Source: Saprospirales bacterium
Lineage (GTDB): Bacteria > Bacteroidota > Bacteroidia > Chitinophagales > Saprospiraceae
Reading direction: 5' to 3'
Length of the DNA stretch: 64,000 bases
NCBI GenBank assembly: GCA_016719895.1
Contig: JADJYG010000028.1
Location: 124,001 to 188,000, forward strand
This document shows, one piece after another, positions 32,519 through 41,646 of this stretch (positions are counted from its first letter, which is position 1; each line of letters starts with the position of its first letter). The position numbers were made by a program, and so were the translations under genes. The notes beneath the pieces are model-generated. The model made no database searches. It was given only the letters and a program-made list of their open reading frames with translations, and was not told the origin of the DNA.

Positions 32519-35074
32519 ATGCGCGTTCTTAAATTTGGCGGCACTTCGGTAGGTACGCCCGATACGATCAAAGGTTTATTGCAGATCCTGCGCGGCTATT
32601 ACCAGCACGGCACGCCCTTTACCGCCGTTTTTTCCGCCTTCTCCAAAGTTACGGATACCCTCATCGATATGGCGAACCGGGCTGGCAAAGGCGATGAAAG
32701 TTACCTGCTGCTGCTTGAAAACGTGCGTCAGCGGCATTTGGAAGCCGTCAGCCAGTTGCTGGAGCCCCCCAACCGCCCTGTGGTGCAGGCGCAAATAGAA
32801 GCTAATTTTGACGCCCTTGCCAATGTGTTTCAAGGTATTTTTCTCCTGCACGAAGTATCCCCGCGCTCCCTGGATTTTGTCGTCAGTTTTGGCGAACGCT
32901 GTTCGGCCTTTATCCTCGCACATGCCATGGATCAGGCCGATATTCCAACGCAGTTTCTCGACGCCCGGGCTGTCATCCGCACCGATGCGCAGTTTGGCGG
33001 CGCCAAGGTCGATTTTGAAGAAACCAACCGCCTGGTACGGCTGTATTATGAAAACCATCCCCAGGTGCAGGCCGTTACTGGGTTTGTCGGCAGCACAGCA
33101 GATGGGCTGACCACTACGCTGGGCCGCGGTGGGTCTGACTATACGGCCGCTATTCTCGGCGCGGCCCTCGGGGCGGAAGCCATCGAGATTTGGACCGATG
33201 TAGACGGTGTGCTTACCGCCGATCCGCGGCGGGTGAAAAAAGCCTTTACCTTGCCTGCTATGACTTACCGCGAGGCGATGGAGATGAGCCATTTCGGCGC
33301 CAAAGTGATCTACCCGCCCACGATTCAGCCGGCGCTGGCGCAGGGGATTCCGCTGGTAATAAAAAATACATTTAACCCAGCCTTTCCAGGTACGTACATC
33401 GGCCCTCCCCGGCCCACCCAAATGGGAGAGGGGTTTAGCGGTATTTCAACGATTGAAGGAGGCGTCCTCTCCCACGCGTTGGCGCCGGAAGCGCCGTTCC
33501 CCCCCCCTTTGGGAGGGCCCGGGGGGGCTGTCAAAGGCATTTCCAGTATCAACCAGATTTGCCTGCTTACGCTGCAGGGCAGCGGGTTGTTTGGTGTGCC
33601 GGGTATTGCGGCGCGGTTGTTTGGCGCCATGGCGCAGGCCGGTGTTAATGTCGTATTGATCACGCAGGGGTCCAGTGAAAGCAGCATCACTTTTGCCGTT
33701 TCGCCGGCACAAGCCGCGGTATCAAAAAAAGCCGCGGAAAAAGAATTTGCCTACGAACTGCGAAGCGGACTGGTCGAGCCCCTGAAAATAGAAAACGATC
33801 TCTCGGTAGTGGCCATCGTGGGAGAGGGTATGCGTTACCTGCCCGGCATTTCCGGGCGTTTGTTCCAGGCCTTGGGCAAAAACGGGATCAATGTAGTGGC
33901 GATCGCGCAAGGCTCCAGCGAACTGAACATCTCGGTCGTGCTGCCTGCTGCCGACGAAACCAAGGCGCTCAACGCGATTCACGAGGCCTTTTTCCTGTCG
34001 GATACCAAAACCATCCATTTGTTTATCGTCGGCGCCGGCCTGATCGGCGGTACTTTGTTGGGACAGATACTCCACCACGCCGATTATTTGCGCGAACGGC
34101 GCGGGCTTGAGATCAAAGTAGCCGGGCTGGCCAACAGCCGGAAAATGGTGTTTGCGGAGAACGGGGTGCCGCTTGCACGATGGAAGGAAACCTTGGACCA
34201 GTCGGCCGAGTCATTTTCCATGCGCCGCTTCGTCGAACAAATGAAAATGCTGAACCTGCCGAATGCTATTTTTCTCGACAACACTGCTTCGGAAGAGGTG
34301 ACGGGTTACTACGAGCACATACTCGACGCCAGTATTTCGATCAGCACCCCCAACAAACTCGCCGCTTCCGGCCCCTATTTGCACTATCAACGCCTCCAGC
34401 AGGTGGCTACCCGGCGCGGCGTATGGTGGCGTTTCGAGACCAATGTCGGCGCCGGTCTGCCGATTATTACAACCCTCAACGACCTGATGCACTCCGGCGA
34501 CCGGATCCTGAAAATCGAAGGTATTTTGTCGGGCACACTTTCCTATATTTTCAACCGCTTCCGCGAAGGCAGGCAGTTTTCGGATATTGTTAGGGAGGCC
34601 AAACGCCTTGGACTCACCGAACCTGACCCCCGCGACGACCTCTCCGGCGCCGACGTGCGCCGCAAACTGCTCATTTTAGCCCGGGTGGCCGGATTGCCGC
34701 TGGAGATCAACGACATTCACACCGAGCAGCTCCTGCCGCATGCCTGCCTGGCGGTGCGCACGGTGGAGGAGTTTTTTGAAGAATTGGAAAAACGCGATGC
34801 GGCGTTCGAGGCACAGCGCGCAGCGACGGCGGCTGCAGGCCAGGTTTTGCGTTTTGTAGCCAAACTGGAAGGCCGCCAAGCCAGCATTAGCCTCCAGCGC
34901 TTCGGGCCCGAACATCCCTTTTATTTTCTGGACGGCAGCGACAACATGGTGGTGTTTACCACCGAACGCTACCGCGAACGGCCACTGGTGGTGCGCGGCC
35001 CCGGCGCCGGCGCCGAGGTCACGGCTGCGGGCGTATTCGCAGAAGTGATCGGGATCGGGAGCCGGATGGGGTAA
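32519..35074 (+). CDS. thrA: Bifunctional aspartate kinase/homoserine dehydrogenase I
   Basis: An 851-residue fused enzyme for the first and third steps from aspartate to threonine and methionine. The kinase domain shows VLKFGGTSVGTP at the N-terminus, GRGGSDYTAA, and the ADPRRV and SHFGAKVIYPPT stretches. Two ACT regulatory segments follow (GLFGVPGIAARLFGAMAQAG and LPGISGRLFQALGKNGINVV), implying feedback control by an amino acid. The dehydrogenase part starts near residue 500 with the NAD(P)-binding FIVGAGLIGGTLLG and carries TNVGAGLPIITTLNDLMHSG and ILSGTLSYIFN. An extra Pro/Gly-rich insert of about 40 residues sits before the first ACT domain (33401-33528) and is coded by a MITE-like palindromic sequence. 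The frame is intact through it. Confidence 0.96.
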   Translation: MRVLKFGGTSVGTPDTIKGLLQILRGYYQHGTPFTAVFSAFSKVTDTLIDMANRAGKGDESYLLLLENVRQRHLEAVSQLLEPPNRPVVQAQIEANFDALANVFQGIFLLHEVSPRSLDFVVSFGERCSAFILAHAMDQADIPTQFLDARAVIRTDAQFGGAKVDFEETNRLVRLYYENHPQVQAVTGFVGSTADGLTTTLGRGGSDYTAAILGAALGAEAIEIWTDVDGVLTADPRRVKKAFTLPAMTYREAMEMSHFGAKVIYPPTIQPALAQGIPLVIKNTFNPAFPGTYIGPPRPTQMGEGFSGISTIEGGVLSHALAPEAPFPPPLGGPGGAVKGISSINQICLLTLQGSGLFGVPGIAARLFGAMAQAGVNVVLITQGSSESSITFAVSPAQAAVSKKAAEKEFAYELRSGLVEPLKIENDLSVVAIVGEGMRYLPGISGRLFQALGKNGINVVAIAQGSSELNISVVLPAADETKALNAIHEAFFLSDTKTIHLFIVGAGLIGGTLLGQILHHADYLRERRGLEIKVAGLANSRKMVFAENGVPLARWKETLDQSAESFSMRRFVEQMKMLNLPNAIFLDNTASEEVTGYYEHILDASISISTPNKLAASGPYLHYQRLQQVATRRGVWWRFETNVGAGLPIITTLNDLMHSGDRILKIEGILSGTLSYIFNRFREGRQFSDIVREAKRLGLTEPDPRDDLSGADVRRKLLILARVAGLPLEINDIHTEQLLPHACLAVRTVEEFFEELEKRDAAFEAQRAATAAAGQVLRFVAKLEGRQASISLQRFGPEHPFYFLDGSDNMVVFTTERYRERPLVVRGPGAGAEVTAAGVFAEVIGIGSRMG
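33411..33519. repeat. MITE/REP-like palindromic insert within thrA
   Basis: Imperfect terminal inverted repeats: GGCCCACCCAAATGGGAGAG and following GGG at 33411-33433, and its near complement CCCCCCCTTTGGGAGGGCCC ending at 33519. The enclosed 65 bases have no known coding meaning. Similar C-run/TTTGGG/G-run palindromes are common between genes in Bacteroidota. Here the element stays in frame and encodes a Pro/Gly-rich loop. Confidence 0.5.
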
Positions 35075-35075
35075 A

Positions 35076-35110
35076 TTTGCATCAGCCTTTCTAATTTTGC
35101 CGTACTTTTC
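35076..35110 (+). promoter_or_regulatory. Likely promoter of the WG-repeat gene
   Basis: TAATTTTG at 35092-35099 is an exact -7 match. An alternative set is TTTG (35076-35079) with TACTTTTC (35103-35110) at a 23-base spacing, which is long. Either would start transcription just before ATG 35117 or within it, so the first set is preferred. Confidence 0.35.
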
Positions 35111-35116
35111 CTGCCC

Positions 35117-36145
35117 ATGCGACAAGCGCTCTTCAAAATTCGCCGCCACGGTTTCTATGGTTTTATGAATGCCTCGGGCGAGGTAGTCATTGAACCGCAG
35201 TACCTCGATGTGGGCGATTTCCACAACGGATTTGCGCGGGCCCGTCTCAACGATCAATGGGTGCCAATGGATGCCCTGGGGCGCCTTTTGCTCAAACGCG
35301 TGTACCGCACGGTGGGCCCATTCGAAGATGGGCTGGCCCGGGTGCAGGTAGTTCAATCCTGGGGCTTTATCGATGAACGGGGCGACGAATGTATTGCCGC
35401 CCGGTTCGAATCAGCAGGCGACTTTTCCGAAGGACTGGCTGCGGTGCAATTCAATGGGAAAACGGGTTACCTGGATCGCACCGGGCAGTTTGCCCTGACG
35501 CCTGCCTTTACTTCCGGGGGGGCTTTTCACGGCGGCCTGGCGCCTGCTGGAGCTGGCGGCCAGTCGGGATTTATCGGCGCCGATGGCGCCTTTGTCATTG
35601 ATCCGGTCTGGGACGAGTGCAGGTCTTTTGACGGCCAGGTGGCCGTGGTGTTGCGCGCAGGGCGGTGGGGCTTGGTCGACCGCAGCGGCCGGGAGTGCGT
35701 GCCTCCGCAGTTCGAATTTGTACCCGGGCACAGTCATGGTGAATTTTTCGACGGCATGGCCCTGGCCTTTCGCGAGGGCAAGTACGGCTTTGTCAACCAG
35801 GAAGGCGAAATTGCGGTGGAGCCCATGTTCGATCTCGCCGGTGATTATGGCGAGGGACTGGCTCTGGTTGAAATCAACGGCGCGTATGGTTATATCGACA
35901 AAGCCGGCAAACTCGCCATCATGCCCAAGTTTGAAGATGCCGGTGTGTTTGCCGACGGCCTGGCGCAGGTGCGCAGCAACGGGCGCTGGGGGTATATCGA
36001 TACGGAAGGCAAATTTGCCATCCCGGCTGCGTATGAAAGCGCCACACCGTTTCGCGACGGCCTGGCGCGCACTGTTCTGGAAGGCCGCTGGCAATATATC
36101 GACCGGTTTGGCGGGGTAATCTGGCGTGAAGAAAGCTATCCTTGA
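35117..36145 (+). CDS. WG-repeat protein
   Basis: A 342-residue cytoplasmic protein made almost wholly of about nine WG repeats, each with a core such as SWGFIDERG, GKTGYLDRTG, GRWGLVDRSG, GKYGFVNQEG or GRWGYIDTEG and a following F-x-x-A/G-x-x-F-x-x-G-L-A phrase. There is no signal peptide (MRQALFKIRRHGFYGF). WG repeats form beta-structured scaffolds whose role is mostly unknown. The gene follows thrA by 42 bases but has its own promoter-like elements. Recognition of the repeat is certain; function is not. Confidence 0.93.
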   Translation: MRQALFKIRRHGFYGFMNASGEVVIEPQYLDVGDFHNGFARARLNDQWVPMDALGRLLLKRVYRTVGPFEDGLARVQVVQSWGFIDERGDECIAARFESAGDFSEGLAAVQFNGKTGYLDRTGQFALTPAFTSGGAFHGGLAPAGAGGQSGFIGADGAFVIDPVWDECRSFDGQVAVVLRAGRWGLVDRSGRECVPPQFEFVPGHSHGEFFDGMALAFREGKYGFVNQEGEIAVEPMFDLAGDYGEGLALVEINGAYGYIDKAGKLAIMPKFEDAGVFADGLAQVRSNGRWGYIDTEGKFAIPAAYESATPFRDGLARTVLEGRWQYIDRFGGVIWREESYP

Positions 36146-36174
36146 GCAGCGGCGGGCGCCGGCCGAAAATGGTA

Positions 36175-36705
36175 TCAGGGTTCGTTTTTTTGATTCAAGT
36201 CCAGCCCGTCATAAAACCCCAGGTCTTTTTCCTTTATTATTTTGGTCCAAAATGCAATTTGCCCGGTGTGGTAGGAATAATGTTCCACGACGTGCAGAAT
36301 AATGCCGGTGCCGGATAGCCGGAAGCCCTGCACCGACCGGACGTGCAGCAGATCCTGCTCGTCCAACTGTCGTATAACGCGTTTGGCGCCCTCCACGGTT
36401 TCGAGGAGTTTGTTCAGCAAACTGGTTTTGCCGGATCCATGGCGGGCGGCAAATTCGGCATCGCGGTCGCGCTGGTCGTCGGTGTGGCGCAGCGCTGCGA
36501 TGGCATATTGGGTAATGTTGCCGCAAAGGTGCAGGATCAGGTTGCCAATGCTGTTGGATGCCGGATTGGGGCGGCTCCAGATATCCTCTTCGCGGAGTTC
36601 TTCGAAACATTTCCGGATCATCCGGCTGCTTTCATCCAGGCGATAGGCGGACTGTTCGATAAACTCCCGGGCAAAATCGTTCATAACCGGTTGGTTTGTT
36701 TTCAT
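36175..36705 (-). CDS. DinB-like protein (DUF1572 type)
   Basis: A 176-residue four-helix-bundle protein of the DinB superfamily. ATG 36705 (MKTNQPVMNDFAREFIEQ) is chosen because it leaves a 40-base gap to the upstream gene; the frame further upstream overlaps that gene. Family marks: SNSIGNLILHLCGNITQYA with the first metal-binding His, and VVEHYSYHTGQIAFWTKII near the end with two more. Members bind a divalent metal; many are putative thiol-dependent transferases, others uncharacterised. It probably shares a transcript with the large WD40/TPR gene upstream. Confidence 0.9.
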   Translation of the reverse strand: MKTNQPVMNDFAREFIEQSAYRLDESSRMIRKCFEELREEDIWSRPNPASNSIGNLILHLCGNITQYAIAALRHTDDQRDRDAEFAARHGSGKTSLLNKLLETVEGAKRVIRQLDEQDLLHVRSVQGFRLSGTGIILHVVEHYSYHTGQIAFWTKIIKEKDLGFYDGLDLNQKNEP

Positions 36706-36745
36706 GTAATCAATGATCCTGTTGATTGGCTTCTTGCGGCTGATT

Positions 36746-39700
36746 TCACCGTTGTGGCAGGTCGAGCCCCAGTGCATTCCAGTCGTCCGCGTCTATCTGT
36801 ACGTTTTCAGGGCGTATTGCCCGGATCAAATCTGCCAGATCGGGCCATATTACGCCGGCGCGCACCAAATCGCGGAAGTCCTTGAGCAGGAGTTCCCAGG
36901 TATCGAACGGTTCATAAGCGCTGTTCAGAAAGGCCTTATAAGTGTCAATGGCAGCCAGGCGGTCTCCGGGCTGCTGCCGGAGCCAGTAGGCGTGCGCCAG
37001 GTTAGTTTTGATCAAGGGTTTATTGGCATAATAGAGATGGTCGGGATGGTCGGCGAAGAAACGCCCGGCCTCCTGGGAAACCGAGATTGCCATACCGAGC
37101 CGGGCGGTGTCGCCGGCTTCGCCAAACAGCGCGTAGTAGGATTGGTTGAGCAAGGCGTTCAGCCAGTTGTTCTGCCAATCATCGGGCGCCTTGGCGCGGG
37201 CATGTATCGACCTGGCATATTGCGTGGCCCGTATGCTCCAATACAACGCCGAATCCCATTGTGCCCGATTGCCGAAATCGTTGATCTTCGGATACGCCCA
37301 AAAATAGTCCACTGCGGCCTCGTCCATTTTTTGCCGCGACTGCAGGCGGGCGTTGCGCATTTGGTGTAAAAATCCCGTCAGGCGTTGGCGTTGTGCCGGG
37401 ATGGCATTGGCGATCCGTTCAATTTCGTACAAGGTCAAACCGAGGATACTTTCCGAAATAATGTTCTCATATTCCTCGCGGGCTTTTTCTTCGTCGCCCT
37501 GCAACAGCGCCACGTGGCCGAAATAGAGCCGGTGTATCCCTTCCGTGTGGTCGTTTTGCGCTTGTTCAAAGGCTTGAGCCGCCGAATCGACTTTGCCCTG
37601 CAAGAGGTAAACCGAGCCGGTCTTCAAGTGCAGCAAGCCGGTCATGTCGTTGCGCAGTTTTTGTTGCAGCACAGAGTCCGGCCCTGCTAAAGCCAATAAG
37701 CGCGCTGCTTCCTGTAATCCTTGCCGGTAGCTGTTCCGGGCGTTTTCCCAGCGGCCCGCTGACAGATAAGCGTCGCCGAGGCGCAGGTGGGCTTCAACCG
37801 TTCCGGTAAGGCGGAGCCGCTCGCGGGAAGGGGACTGGAAGGGTCCGCGTGCGCCCATCAGATCGATGGCTTGTTGATAATACCGGAATGCGCGCTCGGT
37901 GGTCTGCTCCATAGTCGCCCATTCGGTAAAGGCCTGGCTAAGCGCCAAAACAACCTTTTCCATTTCGTTTTGGTAAACTGCCGGGTTTTGCCGCTGAAGT
38001 GCGCGGGTATCATTTAAAGCCAGTTCCAACATACGTACCTTCTGGCGCTTCACCTTTATGTTTTGGGATACGTTCAATTGTTGAAAAATATGCCATCGCA
38101 GCCGCATCCCGGCGTTCAGCAGGGAAAGCGTTTCGCCGGCGGCGTATCCCGCACAGAGCGTTTTGAAATTGGGGAAGCCGCCAAAAAGCCCGCAGGGGCA
38201 ACTCAATTGGCTGGAATTGATCACGTTGTATTCCTGCAGCTGACGCAGCTTGTTTTGCAGGTTTTCCAGTGCAAAAAATGGAAGCAGGCCACTTTCCGTA
38301 TCGGTGTCTGCGGTGTGCAAAGCCCATTCAGCATACAGGTTGGCTGCGCCCCGGGTATCGCCCCGGAGCAGCGCCGTATGCGCCGCGGCCAACATTGCGG
38401 TGGCGGTTTTGTCAAAATCGCGTTGCATATCGGCCGCCACCTTTTGCGCGGGTGTGGTCTGCAACCGGAGCAACAATTTCCAGTGGTAATCTTCCAGCAT
38501 TTCCAGCAGGATCGGGCGCAGGGCATTTTGAGCGCTTTGATCCAATTGGCCAAACAGGATGGCTGCACGGTTACAAGAGTTGGCTACCCGCTGGATATTA
38601 TTGCTGCCGAGGGCGGTCTCCCGGAAATAATCGAAAAAGGACCGGATGAGCGGCAGGTCGCCGGAGGCTGCCAGGTTGGCAAAGTTGCCCGGATAATCAA
38701 AGGCTTGCTCCAGCTCGAACTCCCGGATTTGACTGGGTTGAAAGGCGATCAAGCGTTTAAACCCGCTTTGGACACCGCTGCGCACCAGCGCAACATCCAG
38801 GTCGCGCGTCAGTAGATAGCTGAGATCCGGACTTAGGTAAAGACTTTGCAGCCGGCTGCCATCGTCCAGAAACCGGAGGTTGACGACAGGTGGGGTGTCC
38901 TTTTCGTTCTGGCTCGGTGGTTTGGCCCACTCATAACGGGCTTGTCCGGTTTTTACATCCCATAATATGACGGAACCGTCGTCATAGCCTGCTGCAAGGA
39001 TATCGCCGTCGGGGTGGAAAGCCATGGCCGTAACCATCCGTGTGCCATTTTGCCGGATCCGGATGATCTCATCGAGCAAATCGGTGTGACGGAAAACCCG
39101 GATATCCTGACTGTTTGTAAAGGCGATATAACCCTGTGCGCGGGAAAAAACAACACCCTGCGTTTCATACCCCTGGAGGCGCACGGTGCGGACCGTATCG
39201 CGGGCAAGGGCCGGATTCCAAAGCTGGACCGTCATGCCGGCGTTCAGGCTTTCTGAACCGGCGATTTGTACGACGAGTATTTCTCCGGTTTGGGGGACGA
39301 AGTGCAGTTGGCTGATCGTGTTGCCAAAGCCGCGTGTCCGGACAAGCTCCCCGCTTGCCAGGTCGTACACCGCCAGGGTATCGGAGCTGGCCAGGCAGGC
39401 GAATTGTGTTTCATCGGGGCTGAATGCGCCGGTAATATTGCCATAAACGCCTTCGGGCGAGGGTACTGGCAGGTGTTGCCGTTCGGTCAGGTTGGCGAGC
39501 ACTACGGTTTCCGGTGTTTGCCGATAGGCTACCCAATGGTCTGCAGCCAGGAAATCGGGGTAATCCAGGGCAGATTCCGCTAAGGCGGCGGATTGGAGCA
39601 CTTCGCCGGGGTTGGCGGTGGCGGCCAGCAGCAGGGAATCGTTTCGCCATAGGTAGAGCGCCGAACCGTCAGTATCTGGCGCTGCGAATTTACAGTTGGT

Positions 39701-41509
39701 CAGGGGAAATATTTGCTGGTTGACGGCATCGCTCAACACCCAAACGGCCAGTTTGCCGGCGCCGGTTGTCGTAGCGAGCAGCCGGTTGTCTGGTGAAAAA
39801 ATACCGGAGCGCACCAGCATTTCGGGTTGGGGTGTTGGGATCAGGGCGCCGTACTTGAGCACGCCATCATCGGTGCGGAAGATATACAGCAGGCTGTTGT
39901 TGTCGTACAGGCTGATTTGATAGGTAGCTACATACCGGCCTTGCTCGCCACTGGCCAGCCGATTACCCGGGATGTTGGTTTCGGGCTGAATGCGGGCAGT
40001 GTCGGTTTCCGGGATCAGAAAATACAGGGTGCTGGTGTCGCTGGCGTACAGCGCTGATTGTGCGGCAGGGGCTAATTTCACATACAGCGCTTTGCCTTTT
40101 TTCCGGGCTGATTCCGGCAGGTTCAGGTGAAAAGCCCGGTCTTGTTTCCATTTGCGGGTAGCGACCTGCGCAAAGGTTACTATGCTGTCGGGATACCCAA
40201 ACCACAGGCTTTTTTCCCCGCAAGCCAGTTGCAGGATATCAGGGCCGGCGGGGATACCGGTCGATTGCAGCGGTGGCCGCCGGCTGTAGTCCTTCCGGTT
40301 CACAAAGGCATTGGTCAGGTCGAGGAAATGTACTTTCTGTTCGGCGGGATCAACAAAATAAAAAAAACGGCCGTTCGGACTGAAGCAATACAGGGCGGTG
40401 CTGGGCACGGTAAGCCGGAAGATATCCCGGTTGTTTTGCCAGAAAATGAACGCATTTTTAGACCGGAAAAGCAGCGTGCGGCCGTCTGGCGAGGCATCCA
40501 TATGAAGCAGGGTGGTGTCCTCCATGACGATGGGCTTCTCCGGGGCGAACGTATTGGCGTCCCATTGAAACAGCAGGCGGCGCGAACGCGCGAATGCGCA
40601 AATCCGGTTGGCAGTTTTTTTGCCCAGAAAACAAACCTGCAGGTCATTGTCGAGGTTGTCGCCCAGCTCGTAGCAAAAGGGAATTTGCATCAAGTCGTTT
40701 CGAAGTCCGGAATGTATGGATGGCGTATGGTACAAGGCATCGAACATGGCTTGCCGGCAGGCATCGTTATCCTCCGGCGCGATGTACTCGTTGGCAAAAT
40801 CCGCCAGGCGGTAGGCGATCGACCGGTCCAGGTTGCGGAGCAGGGTTTGGGCGTCATAGGCGCGGTTGGCGGCTTCGGCATGGCGGGCTTTTGCCAGTGC
40901 TTCCAGCGCTTTTCGCCGGTAAGCATCCTGCGACGCTTCCCTGCAGGCGGCGATATACCGGTCGGCAAGTTTGCGGTCGGCCTGGTCGGTGTCGGTACAA
41001 TTTTTGGCTGCGCGGTATAAGGCGGCAGCTTCATCCCAATAACCGCCGTCAAAAGCGCGCCTGGCCTCGTCGCAGGTGATTATAAAACACGCGGGATTAT
41101 CGAATTGTAAAAACCTGGCGCTCGGGCGGAACCCGCGCCGGCTCTCCGCCCCGGAGTTGGAAGGCTGCGTGGCCGATGGCGGCCTGACCCGCGCCGGCAG
41201 CGTTTTATTACCCGAATCCGGGGGGGTAGTTTTTTTCTCTTCACACTGTGCGATCAGCGTGGTCAGCTGCTCCAGGCGGCCGGACGCCCCCAATACTTCC
41301 GGACAACGCAAGGCTTCGCGAAACCAGCGCAACGCCATCCGGCAGTCGCCGCGTTTTTGCGCAGCCAGGCCTTCATCCAGGTTGTGTTGGTAGCAGTCGG
41401 CCGCTACTTCCTGTACCGGCGCTTGCTGCAGGTAGTACGGTTCTTTAGGGTCTTGGGCCAAGAGCGGAAGGGCGCCAAGCAGGAGCAAACCAACAATCCG
41501 GATGCGCAT
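36746..41509 (-). CDS. Large exported WD40/TPR protein
   Basis: A 1587-residue protein. The start at 41509 gives a signal peptide (MRIRIVGLLLLGALPLLAQ); further upstream codons give none. The N-terminal 270 residues are TPR-like helices with several Cys (CRMALRWFREALRC). A long propeller region follows with a few clear WD40 blades (MAFHPDGDILAAGYDDGSVI, LWDVKTG). The C-terminal 550 residues are again TPR-like (HLRLGDAYLSAGRWENARNS) and end with a DFRDLVRAGVIWPDLADLI phrase close to the end of the nSTAND1 protein. It could be a periplasmic scaffold. A shared C-terminal module with the STAND ATPase is inferred from the closing motif. Confidence 0.85.
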   Translation of the reverse strand: MRIRIVGLLLLGALPLLAQDPKEPYYLQQAPVQEVAADCYQHNLDEGLAAQKRGDCRMALRWFREALRCPEVLGASGRLEQLTTLIAQCEEKKTTPPDSGNKTLPARVRPPSATQPSNSGAESRRGFRPSARFLQFDNPACFIITCDEARRAFDGGYWDEAAALYRAAKNCTDTDQADRKLADRYIAACREASQDAYRRKALEALAKARHAEAANRAYDAQTLLRNLDRSIAYRLADFANEYIAPEDNDACRQAMFDALYHTPSIHSGLRNDLMQIPFCYELGDNLDNDLQVCFLGKKTANRICAFARSRRLLFQWDANTFAPEKPIVMEDTTLLHMDASPDGRTLLFRSKNAFIFWQNNRDIFRLTVPSTALYCFSPNGRFFYFVDPAEQKVHFLDLTNAFVNRKDYSRRPPLQSTGIPAGPDILQLACGEKSLWFGYPDSIVTFAQVATRKWKQDRAFHLNLPESARKKGKALYVKLAPAAQSALYASDTSTLYFLIPETDTARIQPETNIPGNRLASGEQGRYVATYQISLYDNNSLLYIFRTDDGVLKYGALIPTPQPEMLVRSGIFSPDNRLLATTTGAGKLAVWVLSDAVNQQIFPLTNCKFAAPDTDGSALYLWRNDSLLLAATANPGEVLQSAALAESALDYPDFLAADHWVAYRQTPETVVLANLTERQHLPVPSPEGVYGNITGAFSPDETQFACLASSDTLAVYDLASGELVRTRGFGNTISQLHFVPQTGEILVVQIAGSESLNAGMTVQLWNPALARDTVRTVRLQGYETQGVVFSRAQGYIAFTNSQDIRVFRHTDLLDEIIRIRQNGTRMVTAMAFHPDGDILAAGYDDGSVILWDVKTGQARYEWAKPPSQNEKDTPPVVNLRFLDDGSRLQSLYLSPDLSYLLTRDLDVALVRSGVQSGFKRLIAFQPSQIREFELEQAFDYPGNFANLAASGDLPLIRSFFDYFRETALGSNNIQRVANSCNRAAILFGQLDQSAQNALRPILLEMLEDYHWKLLLRLQTTPAQKVAADMQRDFDKTATAMLAAAHTALLRGDTRGAANLYAEWALHTADTDTESGLLPFFALENLQNKLRQLQEYNVINSSQLSCPCGLFGGFPNFKTLCAGYAAGETLSLLNAGMRLRWHIFQQLNVSQNIKVKRQKVRMLELALNDTRALQRQNPAVYQNEMEKVVLALSQAFTEWATMEQTTERAFRYYQQAIDLMGARGPFQSPSRERLRLTGTVEAHLRLGDAYLSAGRWENARNSYRQGLQEAARLLALAGPDSVLQQKLRNDMTGLLHLKTGSVYLLQGKVDSAAQAFEQAQNDHTEGIHRLYFGHVALLQGDEEKAREEYENIISESILGLTLYEIERIANAIPAQRQRLTGFLHQMRNARLQSRQKMDEAAVDYFWAYPKINDFGNRAQWDSALYWSIRATQYARSIHARAKAPDDWQNNWLNALLNQSYYALFGEAGDTARLGMAISVSQEAGRFFADHPDHLYYANKPLIKTNLAHAYWLRQQPGDRLAAIDTYKAFLNSAYEPFDTWELLLKDFRDLVRAGVIWPDLADLIRAIRPENVQIDADDWNALGLDLPQR

Positions 41510-41646
41510 AAACAATGGGCATTTTATGAACAAAAGGGGTACATGGGAACGTCGCAGCGCGGCTGCTGCGTTCGGCAAATGCTCTTCAAAAATACAACAT
41601 CCTGCCCGACCGGCGCCGGCCTTTCTCCAAATTAGACAGCAAGTGC

